From Natrinema caseinilyticum (lineage in GTDB: Archaea; Halobacteriota; Halobacteria; Halobacteriales; Natrialbaceae), in assembly GCF_024227435.1 (NCBI RefSeq), contig NZ_CP100445.1:1299369-1363368 (forward strand): a DNA stretch of 64,000 nt, given 5' to 3'. Under the pieces are notes generated by a model, which made no database searches, was not told the DNA's origin, and saw nothing but the letters and a program-made list of their open reading frames with translations. The position numbers were made by a program, and so were the translations under genes. This document shows, piece after piece, positions 55,238 through 64,000 of this stretch; positions within the stretch are counted from its first letter, which is position 1; every line of letters begins with the position of its first letter.

Positions 55238-55714
55238 ATGTCCAAAAACAACGACCACGACCACGACGAAACTGGATTGAAGCGCCGTGAGCTCTTGCAA
55301 CGCGGTGGCGTCACGGTGGGAGCTCTCACGATCGGAGGGTCTGCAGTGAGTGGCCAAGGGGCAGCCCAGGAGCGTGGCCCGCCACCTGGGGTCCGCTCCA
55401 AGCGTGCAGAAAAGAACCAGTGTGTGTATTACGCGGAAACAGAGTACTATCGGGAATCACCTGCTTGCCCGGCGGGATGTCGGGATTACGTTCAAATTGG
55501 AGGGATGGCCCACAGTGCTGAGGGAGAATGGGCGACACTCCGTCTGACTGTCTACGGAAAAAGGTGTGACGGGAAGCCCTTCACCAAAACGGTCACTTCC
55601 AGAGGGAAAGGGTGTGAGCAGGATCTTAGCCTGGACCGTGTTCGCTCACAAAATGTGAATAAAATCACGGCCCAAGGGTGTTATTGTCCACCATATGCCT
55701 TCGATTGGGACTGA
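55238..55714 (+). CDS. Tat-exported hypothetical protein
   Basis: This 158-residue protein has a twin-arginine signal (LKRRELLQRGGVTVGALTIG, cleavage near SGQGAA). The mature domain has about seven cysteines (CVYYAETEYYRESPACPAGC, KRCDGKPF, GKGCEQD, GCYCPPY), suggesting disulfides or a metal site. Unlike most genes here it is not strongly acidic. No family is recognised. It starts 22 bases after the solitary IS right end. Confidence 0.75.
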   Translation: MSKNNDHDHDETGLKRRELLQRGGVTVGALTIGGSAVSGQGAAQERGPPPGVRSKRAEKNQCVYYAETEYYRESPACPAGCRDYVQIGGMAHSAEGEWATLRLTVYGKRCDGKPFTKTVTSRGKGCEQDLSLDRVRSQNVNKITAQGCYCPPYAFDWD

Positions 55715-55914
55715 TTTTCGACCGAATGAAATATAATCAAAACGTATTATTTCGGCCCTGTTCAAACTGCAAGCGGTGATAGGCTCCGGTGGCCGTGCTG
55801 AATACGTCCTCTATATTCAGCACCCTGATCGCGATAAAAGTCGACGGGATCGAAAGCCACTCCGTTACGAAATCACGCAGCACTCTTTTATTCGTCTGGG
55901 TTCACGAGCGAACC

Positions 55915-56049
55915 GTGGTTCGACTCTCGACTATCGTGATCCTCGTCGGAATCGTGAGGTTCACGCCACTACCACCGCCACTGGGGATACTTCTCGGTGT
56001 CTTCCTGATACTCCTCGGGACCGTGCTCAGAGTTTTCACGGACCGGTGA
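55915..56049 (+). CDS. Possible small two-helix membrane protein
   Basis: A 44-residue frame from a GTG reads VVRLSTIVILVGIVRFTPLP, then PPLGILLGVFLILLGTVLRV and ends FTDR. Two hydrophobic helices around a proline-rich turn make a membrane hairpin. CTTTTATTCG about 30 bases upstream could be its TATA region. A longer GTG-started frame at 55789 is less likely. No homologue is confirmed. Confidence 0.45.
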   Translation: MVRLSTIVILVGIVRFTPLPPPLGILLGVFLILLGTVLRVFTDR

Positions 56050-56380
56050 GTCACCATCCCTGGAGTGACTCGGTTGGCGAGTGTTCCCTGCTCGTTGCCG
56101 GTCGTTTTGCCTCGAGTCGAGCGGCCGACTCACGACCAGAGGCCACCCCCGAGGCGAGTCCGTTTTGCGAATCGTTTTGCGGGTGTCGAAGAACGATTCG
56201 CACGGCATCGATCTCACTTCTGTTTCGTCGAACGAGCCGAGAGGGCGACCTGCGAACGTACCATCCGAGATTCTACGAGTTGCAGATGACGGTTTTCGAG
56301 CCGTGCTTCGTCTGAAGCGCGAATGTACCACGCGAGAATGGTGGTCGATAACGTGGCCCTGACACCGAACGAGTCGTCGT
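56050..56380. other. No supported gene
   Basis: This 330-base stretch has only shadow frames and no distinct repeat. It ends at the stop of the small membrane protein gene on the minus strand. Confidence 0.45.
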
Positions 56381-56761
56381 TTATCGCCTTCTAACGTGGA
56401 CGCGGCGTCGAGACAGATAGTAGGTGAGTGCCGGAACTGAGACGAACAGCAGTTCTGTGAATACGACCCCGCCGAGGTGGACGACACCCGCGAGTCCCCA
56501 AAAGAGACTCGGTGACCACGTTTGGTCCACGCTCAGCGTCCGTAGATCCGCGAGCAAGCAAAGGAGCACGATCACCGCCACGAGAACACCGGTCCAGAAC
56601 GAGAGCGTCTGGAGTACGAACCATGCAACGTCCATACCAGTGGTAGAATCAGGAGAGTGAGCAGCGGCGAAAAACGCACGGGAGGAGAGATGAGAGATCA
56701 GCGACGTCAGAATCACGATTGGGAACAGAACGATGCCGTACCACCACGGTGAACGCGACAT
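56381..56761 (-). CDS. Hypothetical three-helix membrane protein
   Basis: This 126-residue protein (MSRSPWWYGIVLFPIVILTS) has three clear membrane segments, the last two being FWTGVLVAVIVLLCLLADL and GVVHLGGVVFTELLFVSVPA, with a basic C-terminus (YYLSRRRVHVRRR). It has no recognised family. The ATG at 56761 is preferred over a longer frame with a basic extension. It lies at the right end of the AT-rich island. Confidence 0.7.
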   Translation of the reverse strand: MSRSPWWYGIVLFPIVILTSLISHLSSRAFFAAAHSPDSTTGMDVAWFVLQTLSFWTGVLVAVIVLLCLLADLRTLSVDQTWSPSLFWGLAGVVHLGGVVFTELLFVSVPALTYYLSRRRVHVRRR

Positions 56762-57274
56762 ACGATATCGTCGCAGTGGCGGTGCATTAATTTGAACACT
56801 GTTGGTCGGAATAACGAGGGTCGAAACGCGAGAGCACGAGGGTGACGAACTCCATCTCTCTTTCACGACGTAATTTGACACGGCACACCCGCTACGTTCG
56901 CAGCTGTCTGTATCGGCTGGTTCTGACCTGAATGTGTGAAACGAACGAAGTTGCCGTGTCGCAACCGGCCGCTGTATTCCGCCCGTAGCGCAGACTGCGA
57001 CCGACCACCGCGTCCGGGAACGTGCTAACGGCAGGAGTCGATTGGAGTGACCGCTCTCGAGCGCGTGGAATCGTCCGGTTTCAGCCCGTGGCGGACGTCG
57101 AATCGGTCGGCGGGAATTGTGGGATCACGACCCGGGGAGAGAACTCGATGGCTCACACGACGTCTGCCGACCGACGCGATTCACGCCCGTCCCCACAGAA
57201 CGCTACGCGTTCTGGTGTGCGAACGAGACGCAACGCGTCTCGTCAACGCCGTAACGGCGGGATTCTCTCGCTGC
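56762..57274. other. No supported gene
   Basis: About 510 bases between the small membrane protein and the biotin transporter operon hold only arginine-rich shadow frames. The G+C content returns to chromosomal level here, marking the probable edge of the island. Confidence 0.45.
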
Positions 57275-57982
57275 TCAAAGATAGAACGTCGAGAGTCCGA
57301 GCGCGAGTGCGAAGAGGAGAACGGGATAGTCGATTCGCGAGAAGGCAAGCGGCGGGAGCGTCGGGTTCCAGGCGAAACACCGCGCCTGCAGCGCGAGCGA
57401 GAGTCGATCCGCTCGGTCGAACGCGCGGGTGAGGCCGAGGACGCCGATCGCGCTGGCACGGTCGACCGCGCTTCGTTCGGTTCCCAGCCGAGCGGCCATC
57501 GCCTCGCGAATCGTCCGGAGGTCGCCCCGAAGCACGGGCAGAAAGCGGAATACGAGTCCGACGCCGACGCCGAGAAGCTGGCCCGGCTTTCCGGGAACCG
57601 TCCGCTGAATCGCGGCTCGAGATTCCCGCACCGGCGTCGACCGGACGTAGGCGGCGCTGACGAGCAGGATCAGCAACACGCGGTAGCTCGCCAGCCCCGA
57701 AGTGACAGCGGCTGAACGATCGAACCAGGGCGAACCGAGCGTGACGCCCGCGAGCAGCGGCGCGATCACGAGAACGACCAGCGCGAACCGGTACGCGGAG
57801 ACGGTCCGTCGGATCGGAACCCCCGCCGCGGCCATCGCGACCGCCGTCAAACCCGAAAATGCGACGAGCGCGCGCGGGGTCGTGTGCGACAGCGCGGTGG
57901 CGGCGAATCCGATCTGGACCGCCAGCTTGGTCCGCGGATCGAGCCGGTGGGCGACGGTATCGTCGGGTTCGTACGTCAGCAT
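57275..57982 (-). CDS. ECF transporter membrane component (EcfT/BioN)
   Basis: This 235-residue protein starts MLTYEPDDTVAHRLDPRTKL, typical of EcfT, and has five or so membrane helices with the coupling-helix motifs in ERSAVDRASAIGVLGLTRAF and LALQARCFAWNP (ARx-like). It links the biotin-binding protein BioY to the ATPase. The start overlaps the ecfA stop, so they are translated together. Confidence 0.9.
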   Translation of the reverse strand: MLTYEPDDTVAHRLDPRTKLAVQIGFAATALSHTTPRALVAFSGLTAVAMAAAGVPIRRTVSAYRFALVVLVIAPLLAGVTLGSPWFDRSAAVTSGLASYRVLLILLVSAAYVRSTPVRESRAAIQRTVPGKPGQLLGVGVGLVFRFLPVLRGDLRTIREAMAARLGTERSAVDRASAIGVLGLTRAFDRADRLSLALQARCFAWNPTLPPLAFSRIDYPVLLFALALGLSTFYL

Positions 57983-58689
57983 CGTGTGGCGTCCGGCACT
58001 CGTACCTCGAGGCCCTCGAGTTCACCCAGTACCGGTTCCGGCGGCCCGTTTACGGCGATCCGACCGTCTCGCATGGCGATCACGCGGTCGGCGAGCACGG
58101 AGACGTCCCGCAGATCGTGGGTGGCGAGGAGTATCCCTGTCCCGTCCCGTGACAGCGACTCGAGCCGATCGAGGACCGACTGCCGAGCGGGGTCGTCCAA
58201 CCCGGTAAACGGTTCGTCGAGGACGAGATGGGAGGGTTCCATCGCGAGCGCACCGGCGATCGCCACGCGAGACTGCTCGCCACCCGAGAGCGAGTCGATC
58301 CGGGCGTTCTCTCGACCGGCCAGGTTCACGGCGTCGAGCGCGGCCGTCACGCGGCGGTCGATCTCCCCGCGATCGAGGCCGAGATTCTCGGGGCCGAACG
58401 CGACGTCCGCGCCGACGGTCGCCGAGACGAACTGGTCGCGAGGATGCTGGAAGACCATGCCGACGCTCGAGCGGGCGGCGATCAGGTCCTCCGCAACGGG
58501 CGTTCCGTCGACCAGAACCTCGCCGGAGTCGGGTTCCAGGAGGCCGTTGCAGTGTCGCAACAGCGTCGTCTTCCCGCTGCCGTTTGCCCCCGCCAGGAGG
58601 ACGAACTCGCCGTCGTCGATCGTCAGCGAGACGTCCTCGAGAACCGGGACGTCCTCGAACGCGTACGAGACGGACTGGAATTCGATCAT
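57976..58689 (-). CDS. ECF transporter ATPase (EcfA/BioM)
   Basis: This 237-residue ABC ATPase has Walker A AGANGSGKTTL, the Q-loop VFQHPRDQFVS, signature LSGGEQSRVAIAGALAM, Walker B LVLDEPFTGLD and H-switch ATHDL. The QHPRDQ pattern is characteristic of ECF-type ATPases. A single ATPase gene implies a homodimer. It is 25 bases after bioY, which is on the same strand. Confidence 0.94.
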   Translation of the reverse strand: MIEFQSVSYAFEDVPVLEDVSLTIDDGEFVLLAGANGSGKTTLLRHCNGLLEPDSGEVLVDGTPVAEDLIAARSSVGMVFQHPRDQFVSATVGADVAFGPENLGLDRGEIDRRVTAALDAVNLAGRENARIDSLSGGEQSRVAIAGALAMEPSHLVLDEPFTGLDDPARQSVLDRLESLSRDGTGILLATHDLRDVSVLADRVIAMRDGRIAVNGPPEPVLGELEGLEVRVPDATRC

Positions 58690-58714
58690 TCGTGCCGGAT
58701 GCGACGAGCGTTCC

Positions 58715-59299
58715 TCATGCGGTCGTGATACGGCCTGCCTCGACGATGGCGACCGCGGCTGCGATCTTGACGAGGTCGCCCGGGACGAACGGGACGACGC
58801 CGAGTTCGACCGCTTTGACCGCACTGAGTTCGAGAACGTAGCCGAGCCAGGCGGCCCCGAGCAGATAGATGACGGCCAGTGCCGCAAGCAGCGTCACGAC
58901 GAGGACCGGCCTCGATAGATCGGCGGGATCGCCGAATTCGCTCCGCCAGTGAACGACGGCGCCGACCAGCAGGGCGGCGATCGGATACGACCAGAGGTAG
59001 CCCGCACTGTCGCCGACGAGGACGCCGATCCCCGCAGCGCCAGTGGCGAAGACGGGAAGCCCGACCGCGCCTGCAGTCAGATACAGCAGGACCGAGAATG
59101 GCCCCCAGTACGGGCCGAGGTACAGTCCCGCGAGATAGACGACGAGCACCTGCAGCGTCACCGGCACCGGCGAGAGCGGGATCGGGATCGATCCGACGAA
59201 CGCGGCCGCCCCCAGCAGCGCTGCGAGGACGGCCGCTCGAGCGAACGGCCTGATAACGTCGTCATCGACGAGTTCGACCGAATTCTGATCGGTTTCCAT
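58715..59299 (-). CDS. bioY: Biotin transporter S component BioY
   Basis: This 194-residue protein has six membrane segments and the BioY signature IPIPLSPVPVTLQVLVVYLA followed by GLYLGPYWGPFSVLLYLTAG and GDSAGYLWSYPIAA. It captures biotin and, with the EcfA and EcfT proteins encoded just downstream, imports it. The group is a complete biotin ECF transporter operon in the order bioY-ecfA-ecfT. Confidence 0.95.
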   Translation of the reverse strand: METDQNSVELVDDDVIRPFARAAVLAALLGAAAFVGSIPIPLSPVPVTLQVLVVYLAGLYLGPYWGPFSVLLYLTAGAVGLPVFATGAAGIGVLVGDSAGYLWSYPIAALLVGAVVHWRSEFGDPADLSRPVLVVTLLAALAVIYLLGAAWLGYVLELSAVKAVELGVVPFVPGDLVKIAAAVAIVEAGRITTA

Positions 59300-59773
59300 A
59301 CTCCCGTTCGTTCGTAAACCGGGATCAAAACTTCGGTTTCCGAGACGGAACAGAAGTTCGGAACGGCTCCGAAACAGAAGGCTTCCTTCCAGTTACGCTG
59401 ACGGTTTCGGTCGGCGATTCTCGTATCGAAATGCACGACACTCACCGGTCAGACTGTCATCTGTCCGGGTTTCGCAGTCGCTCGGGAAGAGTAATAGCCT
59501 ATTGTCTCGTTTCGCTAACCGTAACGGACAGCGGTCTTATCAGCTCGTTCACCACCGTGGAGGGAAAATGCGAACCGGAAATACGCGGGCTGACAGTCCG
59601 GGGTATCGCGGCGCACCGGCGGGGGCGAAATGGCGAGACGACGAGACGAACCCTGGTCGGGCCGGGCGAGACGGCCGGTCGACGTCGGGCCGTGCGGCCC
59701 AGCATCCGATCGAAGCGGGAGCCGTAGCGCAAGCCGCCGAGCGAAATCGTACGGAACGGAGACGCGTCGACCG
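59300..59773. other. Intergenic upstream of giant surface protein
   Basis: This 474-base gap separates bioY from the large surface protein. It holds arginine-rich shadow frames only. An open frame from 59502 ends in an overlap with the surface protein ATG, but its basic composition argues against coding. It probably holds the promoters of both divergent genes. Confidence 0.45.
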
Positions 59774-62700
59774 ATGAGACGACGATCCGTCGGAGCAATC
59801 GTGCTGATCGTCTCCGCAGTGGTCGGAAGCGCCGTCGTACTACCGATCCTCGCCGGCGGGGCCGGACCGTTCACCGATGCTGACGACGGAATCGAGAGGA
59901 GAACCGACGGATCGACGGCCGCGCTCGAGGCGGCCGTCGCCCAGGACGACGCGCAACCGACCAACTGGTCCGAATTCGAGCCGGTGACGGTCGATCGACC
60001 GGCAGCAACACCCGGCGCCGACGGGCGGGCGGCGGTCCAGGGTGAGCGCGAGGACGCCGTCGAAGCGGGCGTCGAGGAGGGGATCGAACTCGTGCAGTCC
60101 CAGGGAGTCACCGTGACGCAGGAACAGCGGGCAGCGGCCCTCGAGGGCGCTCGGACAGCTGTGTCCCAAAATCAGACTGCGGCAGTCGAACAGGTCCAGG
60201 CGGCGACGGCCGGAGCCGTCCACGGCGCGTTGATCCAGACGCAATCGGCGAACGTGAGCCAGCTTCAGGCCGCGGTGGCCGGCGCGACCGGCGGGGGGCT
60301 CTCCCAGTCCCAGTCGGCGAACGCGACCCAACTTCAGAGTGCGACCTGGGGCGCAGCACACGGGGCGATCGCCCAGAGTCAGAACGTCTCCGTCGAACAG
60401 ATCCAGGTCGCGAGCAGCGGGGCGGCCGCGGGTGCCGCGAGCGAGGCGGGCGCGAAAGACGTCGGCGCCGTCCCGAAGATTCAGGAAGCCGCCCAGGGAT
60501 CGGCGTACGGCGCCCTGACCCAGTACCAGACGATCACGGTCGAACAGCGCCAGCGGGTGACGCTCGAGCACGTCCAACACGCCGCCGCGGGAGCGGCCGC
60601 CGGCGCGCTCGAGGGGAGTACGCGCGCCGGGTTCGAGCAGGCCCAGCGGATCCAGGTGCGACAGGAACAGCGCCTCGACGTCGAGCAGCGCCAGCGGGTG
60701 ACGATCAAGCAGATCCAAAAAGCCGCCGCCGGTGCGGCGACGGGTGCACTCGTTCAGGAACAGTCGGTTTCGGTCGAGCAGACCCAGGCCGCGGCCCGCG
60801 GCGCGAGCCGCGGATCGCTGACGCAGGTTCAGTTCGTTCGCATCGAGCAGAGACAGCGGATTTCGATCACGCAGGTACAGCAGGCGTCCTTCGGCGCGGC
60901 GACGGGCGCGATTTCACAGAGTCAGGACGCGACCGTCGAGCAGATCCAGGCCGCCGCGACGGGGAGCGCAGGCGGCGTGCTCGTACAGCGCCAGGAGATT
61001 TCGATCACGCAGATCCAGTACGCTGCGATCGGTGCCGCAGACGGCGCGATCTCGTCCGCGATTCAGCGCCAATCGGTATCCGTCGAGCAGGTTCAGGCCG
61101 CCGCGTTCGGCGCCGGCGAGGGAGCGGTGAGCCAGACGCAACTCGTCGAAATAACGCAGGTCCAGCGCCTCGCGAGCGGCGCCGCGAGCGGTGCGCTCTC
61201 CCAGGCCCAGGGGGCGTCGGTCACGCAGGTTCAGACCGCGGCGCGAGTCGCCTGCCAGGAGACGGCCACCGTCGTCCAGTCACAGCGGATCAGCATCACG
61301 CAACTGCAGCGCCTGACCGAGGAGGCCGCGTCGGAGGCGATCGCCCTCGCAGTTCGGGACGAAACCGACGACGTGACGGTGATCTCACAGCGCGTCGAGG
61401 TCACCGTCGTCCAGCGACTCGAGACGATCGATCGGCTCGAGGGGACGGCGACGGTCGACGTCCCCGACCAGACGACCGACGGGGAGCGCGTTACCGTCGA
61501 AGAGGTGTCCCTCTCAGAGGGCGGCTACGTGGCCGTCTACGATGGAATCGCCGTCGATACCGACCCGGAGGACGTCCTCGGCGTCTCGGGCTCCCTCGAA
61601 CCCGGGTCGCACGAGAACGTCACGATCGAACTCGACGACCCGCTCGAGGAGAGCGGGGCGGTCGTCGCGGTCGCACACCACGAGACGACCGGCGACGAAA
61701 CGTTCGGGTACGTCGAATCCGATGGCGAGGCGGATCCGCCGTACGTCACCGGCGCCGGCGCGCCGGTTCTCGACGGCGCGTTCGTGACGATCACGGACGA
61801 ACCCGGCGAACCCGCTGCGACGCTGTCCGTGACCGATCAGACCGGCAACGGCTCGACGCTGACGGTCGACGAGGCGAACGCGTCCGTTCCCTACACCGTG
61901 ACTGCGACGGTCGACGGCGAAACGGTCGGAAACGAGTCGTTCGGGGCCGGTGAATCGGTGACAAATCTCTCGCTCGACCTCGAGCCACCGCTCGAGGGGA
62001 ACGCGACCGTGGACGTCGCGGTCCTCGACGAGGATGGGGCGACGCTCGCGAACGAAACGATCAGCTACACCGTCGTAAACGAGACTGGCCCGGACGGTCC
62101 CGAGGGGTCGATCTCGGTCGACGACCAGACTGGCGACGGCGAAACGCTCGAAATCGACGCGGCGAGCGCGTCCGTTCCCTACGTCATCGCCGCCAGGTAC
62201 GGCGGCGAACGCGTCGACAGCGAGCAATTCGAAGCGAACACGACGGTCACCGACGAGACCCTCGAGTTGGACCCGCCGCTCGAGGAGAACGCGACCGTGG
62301 GCGTCTCAGTTCGGGCCGTAACGGACGACGCAATACTGGCGAACGAGTCGGTCGAATACGGGATCGTCCGACCGGATCCGGACCGACCGACGGCGAACCT
62401 TTCGGTCGCGGACCAGACGGGAGACGGGCGGACGCTCACCGTCACTCAGGCGAACGCGTCCGTCGAGTACGCGATCACCGTGACCGACCAAAACGGCACG
62501 CAGCGCCTGGCGAGCGACTCGTTCAGGCCCAACGAGACGATCGGTCCCCGGGAGTTTTCACTCGAGCCGCCGCTCGAGGAGAACGCGACGCTCGAGGTGG
62601 CGGTCGTCGACGTGGAGAACGATTCCGTGCTGGAACGGAACACCGTCGAGTACACGGTCGATGGAACGCTCGAGGGGTTCGAGGTCGAGTTTGCGAGCTG

Positions 62701-64000
62701 TTCGCGAGCGGAAGTCACCGCGTCCCTCGAGGCGGGCGACCAGGTGGCCGCGAGCACGGGCTTTTACACGACCGCCGGATTCGGGAACACGATCCTGGAC
62801 GACCTGATCACCGTCGGGGAAGACGTCCCGGCGCCCTTCGACGGAACGATCGTCTTCGAAATCGGTGACGAACGCCGCGTCACGACCGATGGCGATCGTG
62901 TTTCGGTCACCGTACCGGACTACGGCACCTTCGGCACCTACATCTCCGGAATCAGCTCGCCGGAAGCGGCGCCCGTCGGTGGGATAGATTACCCGAATCC
63001 GTCGGCAACGTGTCGAGACGAGGTTCGGCCGGAGTTGCCCTCGATCTCCGTCGTCGAAACGGCCCCCAGCGAAGACGGAAACGCCATCGATGTGACGTTC
63101 GGCTACGAGAACCCGAACGACGCGCCGGTGGCTGCGAACAGCGCTTTCGTCGAGGGAACGACGAGCGACCGACCGCCGAGCGAACTCGAGCCGGGTCGGC
63201 AGACGTTCACCGTCGAGTGGACGCCGGAACGCGACGACGAGCGCCTCGTCTGGCGGGTCGACCTCTCGAACTTCGACTACGACGAGCCGCTGACTGCGAC
63301 GACGCCACCGGCGGGCGAACTCGAGCCGTCGGAGCCGGCTTCGTTCGGCGTCTCGATTGCGGGGACGAACAGTCCGGTCGAACGGGGTGACCCCATCGCG
63401 GTCGAGGCCATCGTCGAGAACGTCGGCGGGCGGGCGGGCACCCAGAACGTCTCGATCGCCGTCGGCGGTACCACCGGTGAGGCCGCCACGGTGTCGCTCG
63501 AGTCCGGTGAGACCCGGTCGGTGACGCTGAATTACGAGACGGCGGACCTCGATCCCGGTGAGTACCCGGTCGAAATCGCGACGGCGAACGAGACGGCGGA
63601 GACGACGGTCGCCGTCGAGCCGAGTGGCGACCCGGCCGCGTTCGCGATCACCGACGTATCAGCGCCCGAGACGGGCCGGGCCGGAGCGGCGGTGACGGTT
63701 GCGGTGACGATTCGGAACCAGGGCGACCGCGAGGGGACGCAGACGGTAACCTACTCCATCGACGGGCGGCAGGCTGCGGAGGCGTCGGTAACGCTTGCGG
63801 GGGGACAGGCGACGACCCTTTCGTTTACGCCGACACTCCCGACTGGAACCTCGACGCACACGATCGCGACCGAGGACGATCAGGAATCGGTGACGATCGA
63901 GGCGACCGAACCGGCGTCGGACGAGGAAACCGAGCCGGCGGGTCAATCCGCACCTGAGCGCCCGGAACCGCCGGAGCCGCCCGAACAACCCACCGCACCG
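59774..64000 (+). CDS. Giant repetitive surface protein, C-terminus cut off
   Basis: The frame is open for 1,409 codons to the window edge. It begins MRRRSVGAIVLIVSAVVGSA, a signal peptide or anchor. Residues about 138-555 are a tandem array of about 23-residue units of the form VEQIQAAAxGAAxGALxQSQ. A DUF7282-like domain follows (near 575-680: GGYVAVYDG, SHENVTIELDDPL), then three or so modules with PPLEENATV, and CARDB-like modules (AFAITDVSAPETGRAGAAVT) after 1,190. The last residues seen are Pro/Glu-rich, as in wall-spanning stalks. It is likely an adhesin or surface layer-associated protein. Confidence 0.85.
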   Translation, partial: MRRRSVGAIVLIVSAVVGSAVVLPILAGGAGPFTDADDGIERRTDGSTAALEAAVAQDDAQPTNWSEFEPVTVDRPAATPGADGRAAVQGEREDAVEAGVEEGIELVQSQGVTVTQEQRAAALEGARTAVSQNQTAAVEQVQAATAGAVHGALIQTQSANVSQLQAAVAGATGGGLSQSQSANATQLQSATWGAAHGAIAQSQNVSVEQIQVASSGAAAGAASEAGAKDVGAVPKIQEAAQGSAYGALTQYQTITVEQRQRVTLEHVQHAAAGAAAGALEGSTRAGFEQAQRIQVRQEQRLDVEQRQRVTIKQIQKAAAGAATGALVQEQSVSVEQTQAAARGASRGSLTQVQFVRIEQRQRISITQVQQASFGAATGAISQSQDATVEQIQAAATGSAGGVLVQRQEISITQIQYAAIGAADGAISSAIQRQSVSVEQVQAAAFGAGEGAVSQTQLVEITQVQRLASGAASGALSQAQGASVTQVQTAARVACQETATVVQSQRISITQLQRLTEEAASEAIALAVRDETDDVTVISQRVEVTVVQRLETIDRLEGTATVDVPDQTTDGERVTVEEVSLSEGGYVAVYDGIAVDTDPEDVLGVSGSLEPGSHENVTIELDDPLEESGAVVAVAHHETTGDETFGYVESDGEADPPYVTGAGAPVLDGAFVTITDEPGEPAATLSVTDQTGNGSTLTVDEANASVPYTVTATVDGETVGNESFGAGESVTNLSLDLEPPLEGNATVDVAVLDEDGATLANETISYTVVNETGPDGPEGSISVDDQTGDGETLEIDAASASVPYVIAARYGGERVDSEQFEANTTVTDETLELDPPLEENATVGVSVRAVTDDAILANESVEYGIVRPDPDRPTANLSVADQTGDGRTLTVTQANASVEYAITVTDQNGTQRLASDSFRPNETIGPREFSLEPPLEENATLEVAVVDVENDSVLERNTVEYTVDGTLEGFEVEFASCSRAEVTASLEAGDQVAASTGFYTTAGFGNTILDDLITVGEDVPAPFDGTIVFEIGDERRVTTDGDRVSVTVPDYGTFGTYISGISSPEAAPVGGIDYPNPSATCRDEVRPELPSISVVETAPSEDGNAIDVTFGYENPNDAPVAANSAFVEGTTSDRPPSELEPGRQTFTVEWTPERDDERLVWRVDLSNFDYDEPLTATTPPAGELEPSEPASFGVSIAGTNSPVERGDPIAVEAIVENVGGRAGTQNVSIAVGGTTGEAATVSLESGETRSVTLNYETADLDPGEYPVEIATANETAETTVAVEPSGDPAAFAITDVSAPETGRAGAAVTVAVTIRNQGDREGTQTVTYSIDGRQAAEASVTLAGGQATTLSFTPTLPTGTSTHTIATEDDQESVTIEATEPASDEETEPAGQSAPERPEPPEPPEQPTAP

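Noticed and set aside
54500-55240. Replication origin beside the Orc1/Cdc6 fragment
   Set aside because: No repeated origin-recognition-box-like elements or long AT unwinding region were seen.
55776-56315. 179-codon frame after the Tat protein
   Set aside because: Its composition is basic and mixed, and the better-supported 44-codon membrane frame overlaps it.
52348-56761. Attachment-site duplication of the tRNA-Thr 3' end
   Set aside because: No second copy of GGTTCAAATCCCTCCACCGG was found in the island by eye.
59502-59777. Open frame ending in an ATGA overlap with the giant surface protein
   Set aside because: It is strongly basic (Arg-rich) in a genome with acidic proteins, and no motif is recognisable.

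Overview
The window is chromosomal DNA from a haloarchaeon. The evidence is high G+C, very acidic proteins, leaderless genes with AT-rich TATA elements about 25-35 bases before the start codon, HTH-10 (bacterio-opsin-activator-like) regulators, DUF5779/DUF5789/DUF5796-type proteins known only from haloarchaea, AglM/AglJ N-glycosylation genes and paired CDC48 ATPases. Gene content fits a Natrialbaceae-like organism, but that placement is inference.

Layout. 1-12 kb: a secreted N/Q-rich protein, LarC, two convergent CDC48 AAA+ ATPases, an HTH-10 regulator divergent from an R2-like ligand-binding oxidase, a tiny DUF7128-type protein, and the translationally coupled aroK-aroQ pair. 12-16 kb: a scarred intergenic segment with a solitary IS605-family end, then a compact arsenic operon on the minus strand (arsR, an arsC tail fragment, arsM, arsC, and an unrecognised polytopic membrane protein). 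16-24 kb: a SelW-like protein, a divergent DoxX/HxlR pair, a second HTH-10 regulator followed by an SDR, a flavodoxin, and a structurally intact IS605-type element (tnpA, DUF2080, tnpB) inserted into a membrane gene that also has a stop at codon 9; then an FNT channel and beta-carbonic anhydrase. 25-34 kb: a 20-bp tandem repeat before aglM, aglJ, several small haloarchaeal proteins, a DUF7521/winged-helix pair, and a four-gene operon of apbE, a b-type haem-like membrane protein and two anchored extracellular proteins.

34-47 kb: an arylsulfotransferase-like protein, an IS605-derived MITE, DUF5779, a ferritin-like protein, and the branched-chain amino-acid cluster leuA-ilvB-ilvN-ilvC-(98-aa protein)-leuC-leuD-(EamA exporter)-leuB. 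It covers acetolactate to valine/isoleucine precursors and 2-oxoisovalerate to leucine precursor; leuA carries an apparent +1 frameshift in a run of six G. 47-52 kb: alpha/beta hydrolase, DphB, Rieske protein, DUF2182 plus a heavy-metal-associated protein, Trm5, and tRNA-Thr(CGT).

52.3-56.8 kb: immediately downstream of the tRNA lies an AT-richer, gene-poor island with truncated genes (an Orc1/Cdc6 fragment with a damaged Walker A, a RecA-superfamily-like N-terminal fragment), a solitary IS right end and orphan small proteins. It looks like the decayed remains of an integrated plasmid or virus. 57-64 kb: the bioY/ecfA/ecfT biotin transporter and a very large surface protein, cut by the window edge, built from 23-residue Q- and GA-rich repeats, a DUF7282-like domain and CARDB-like modules.
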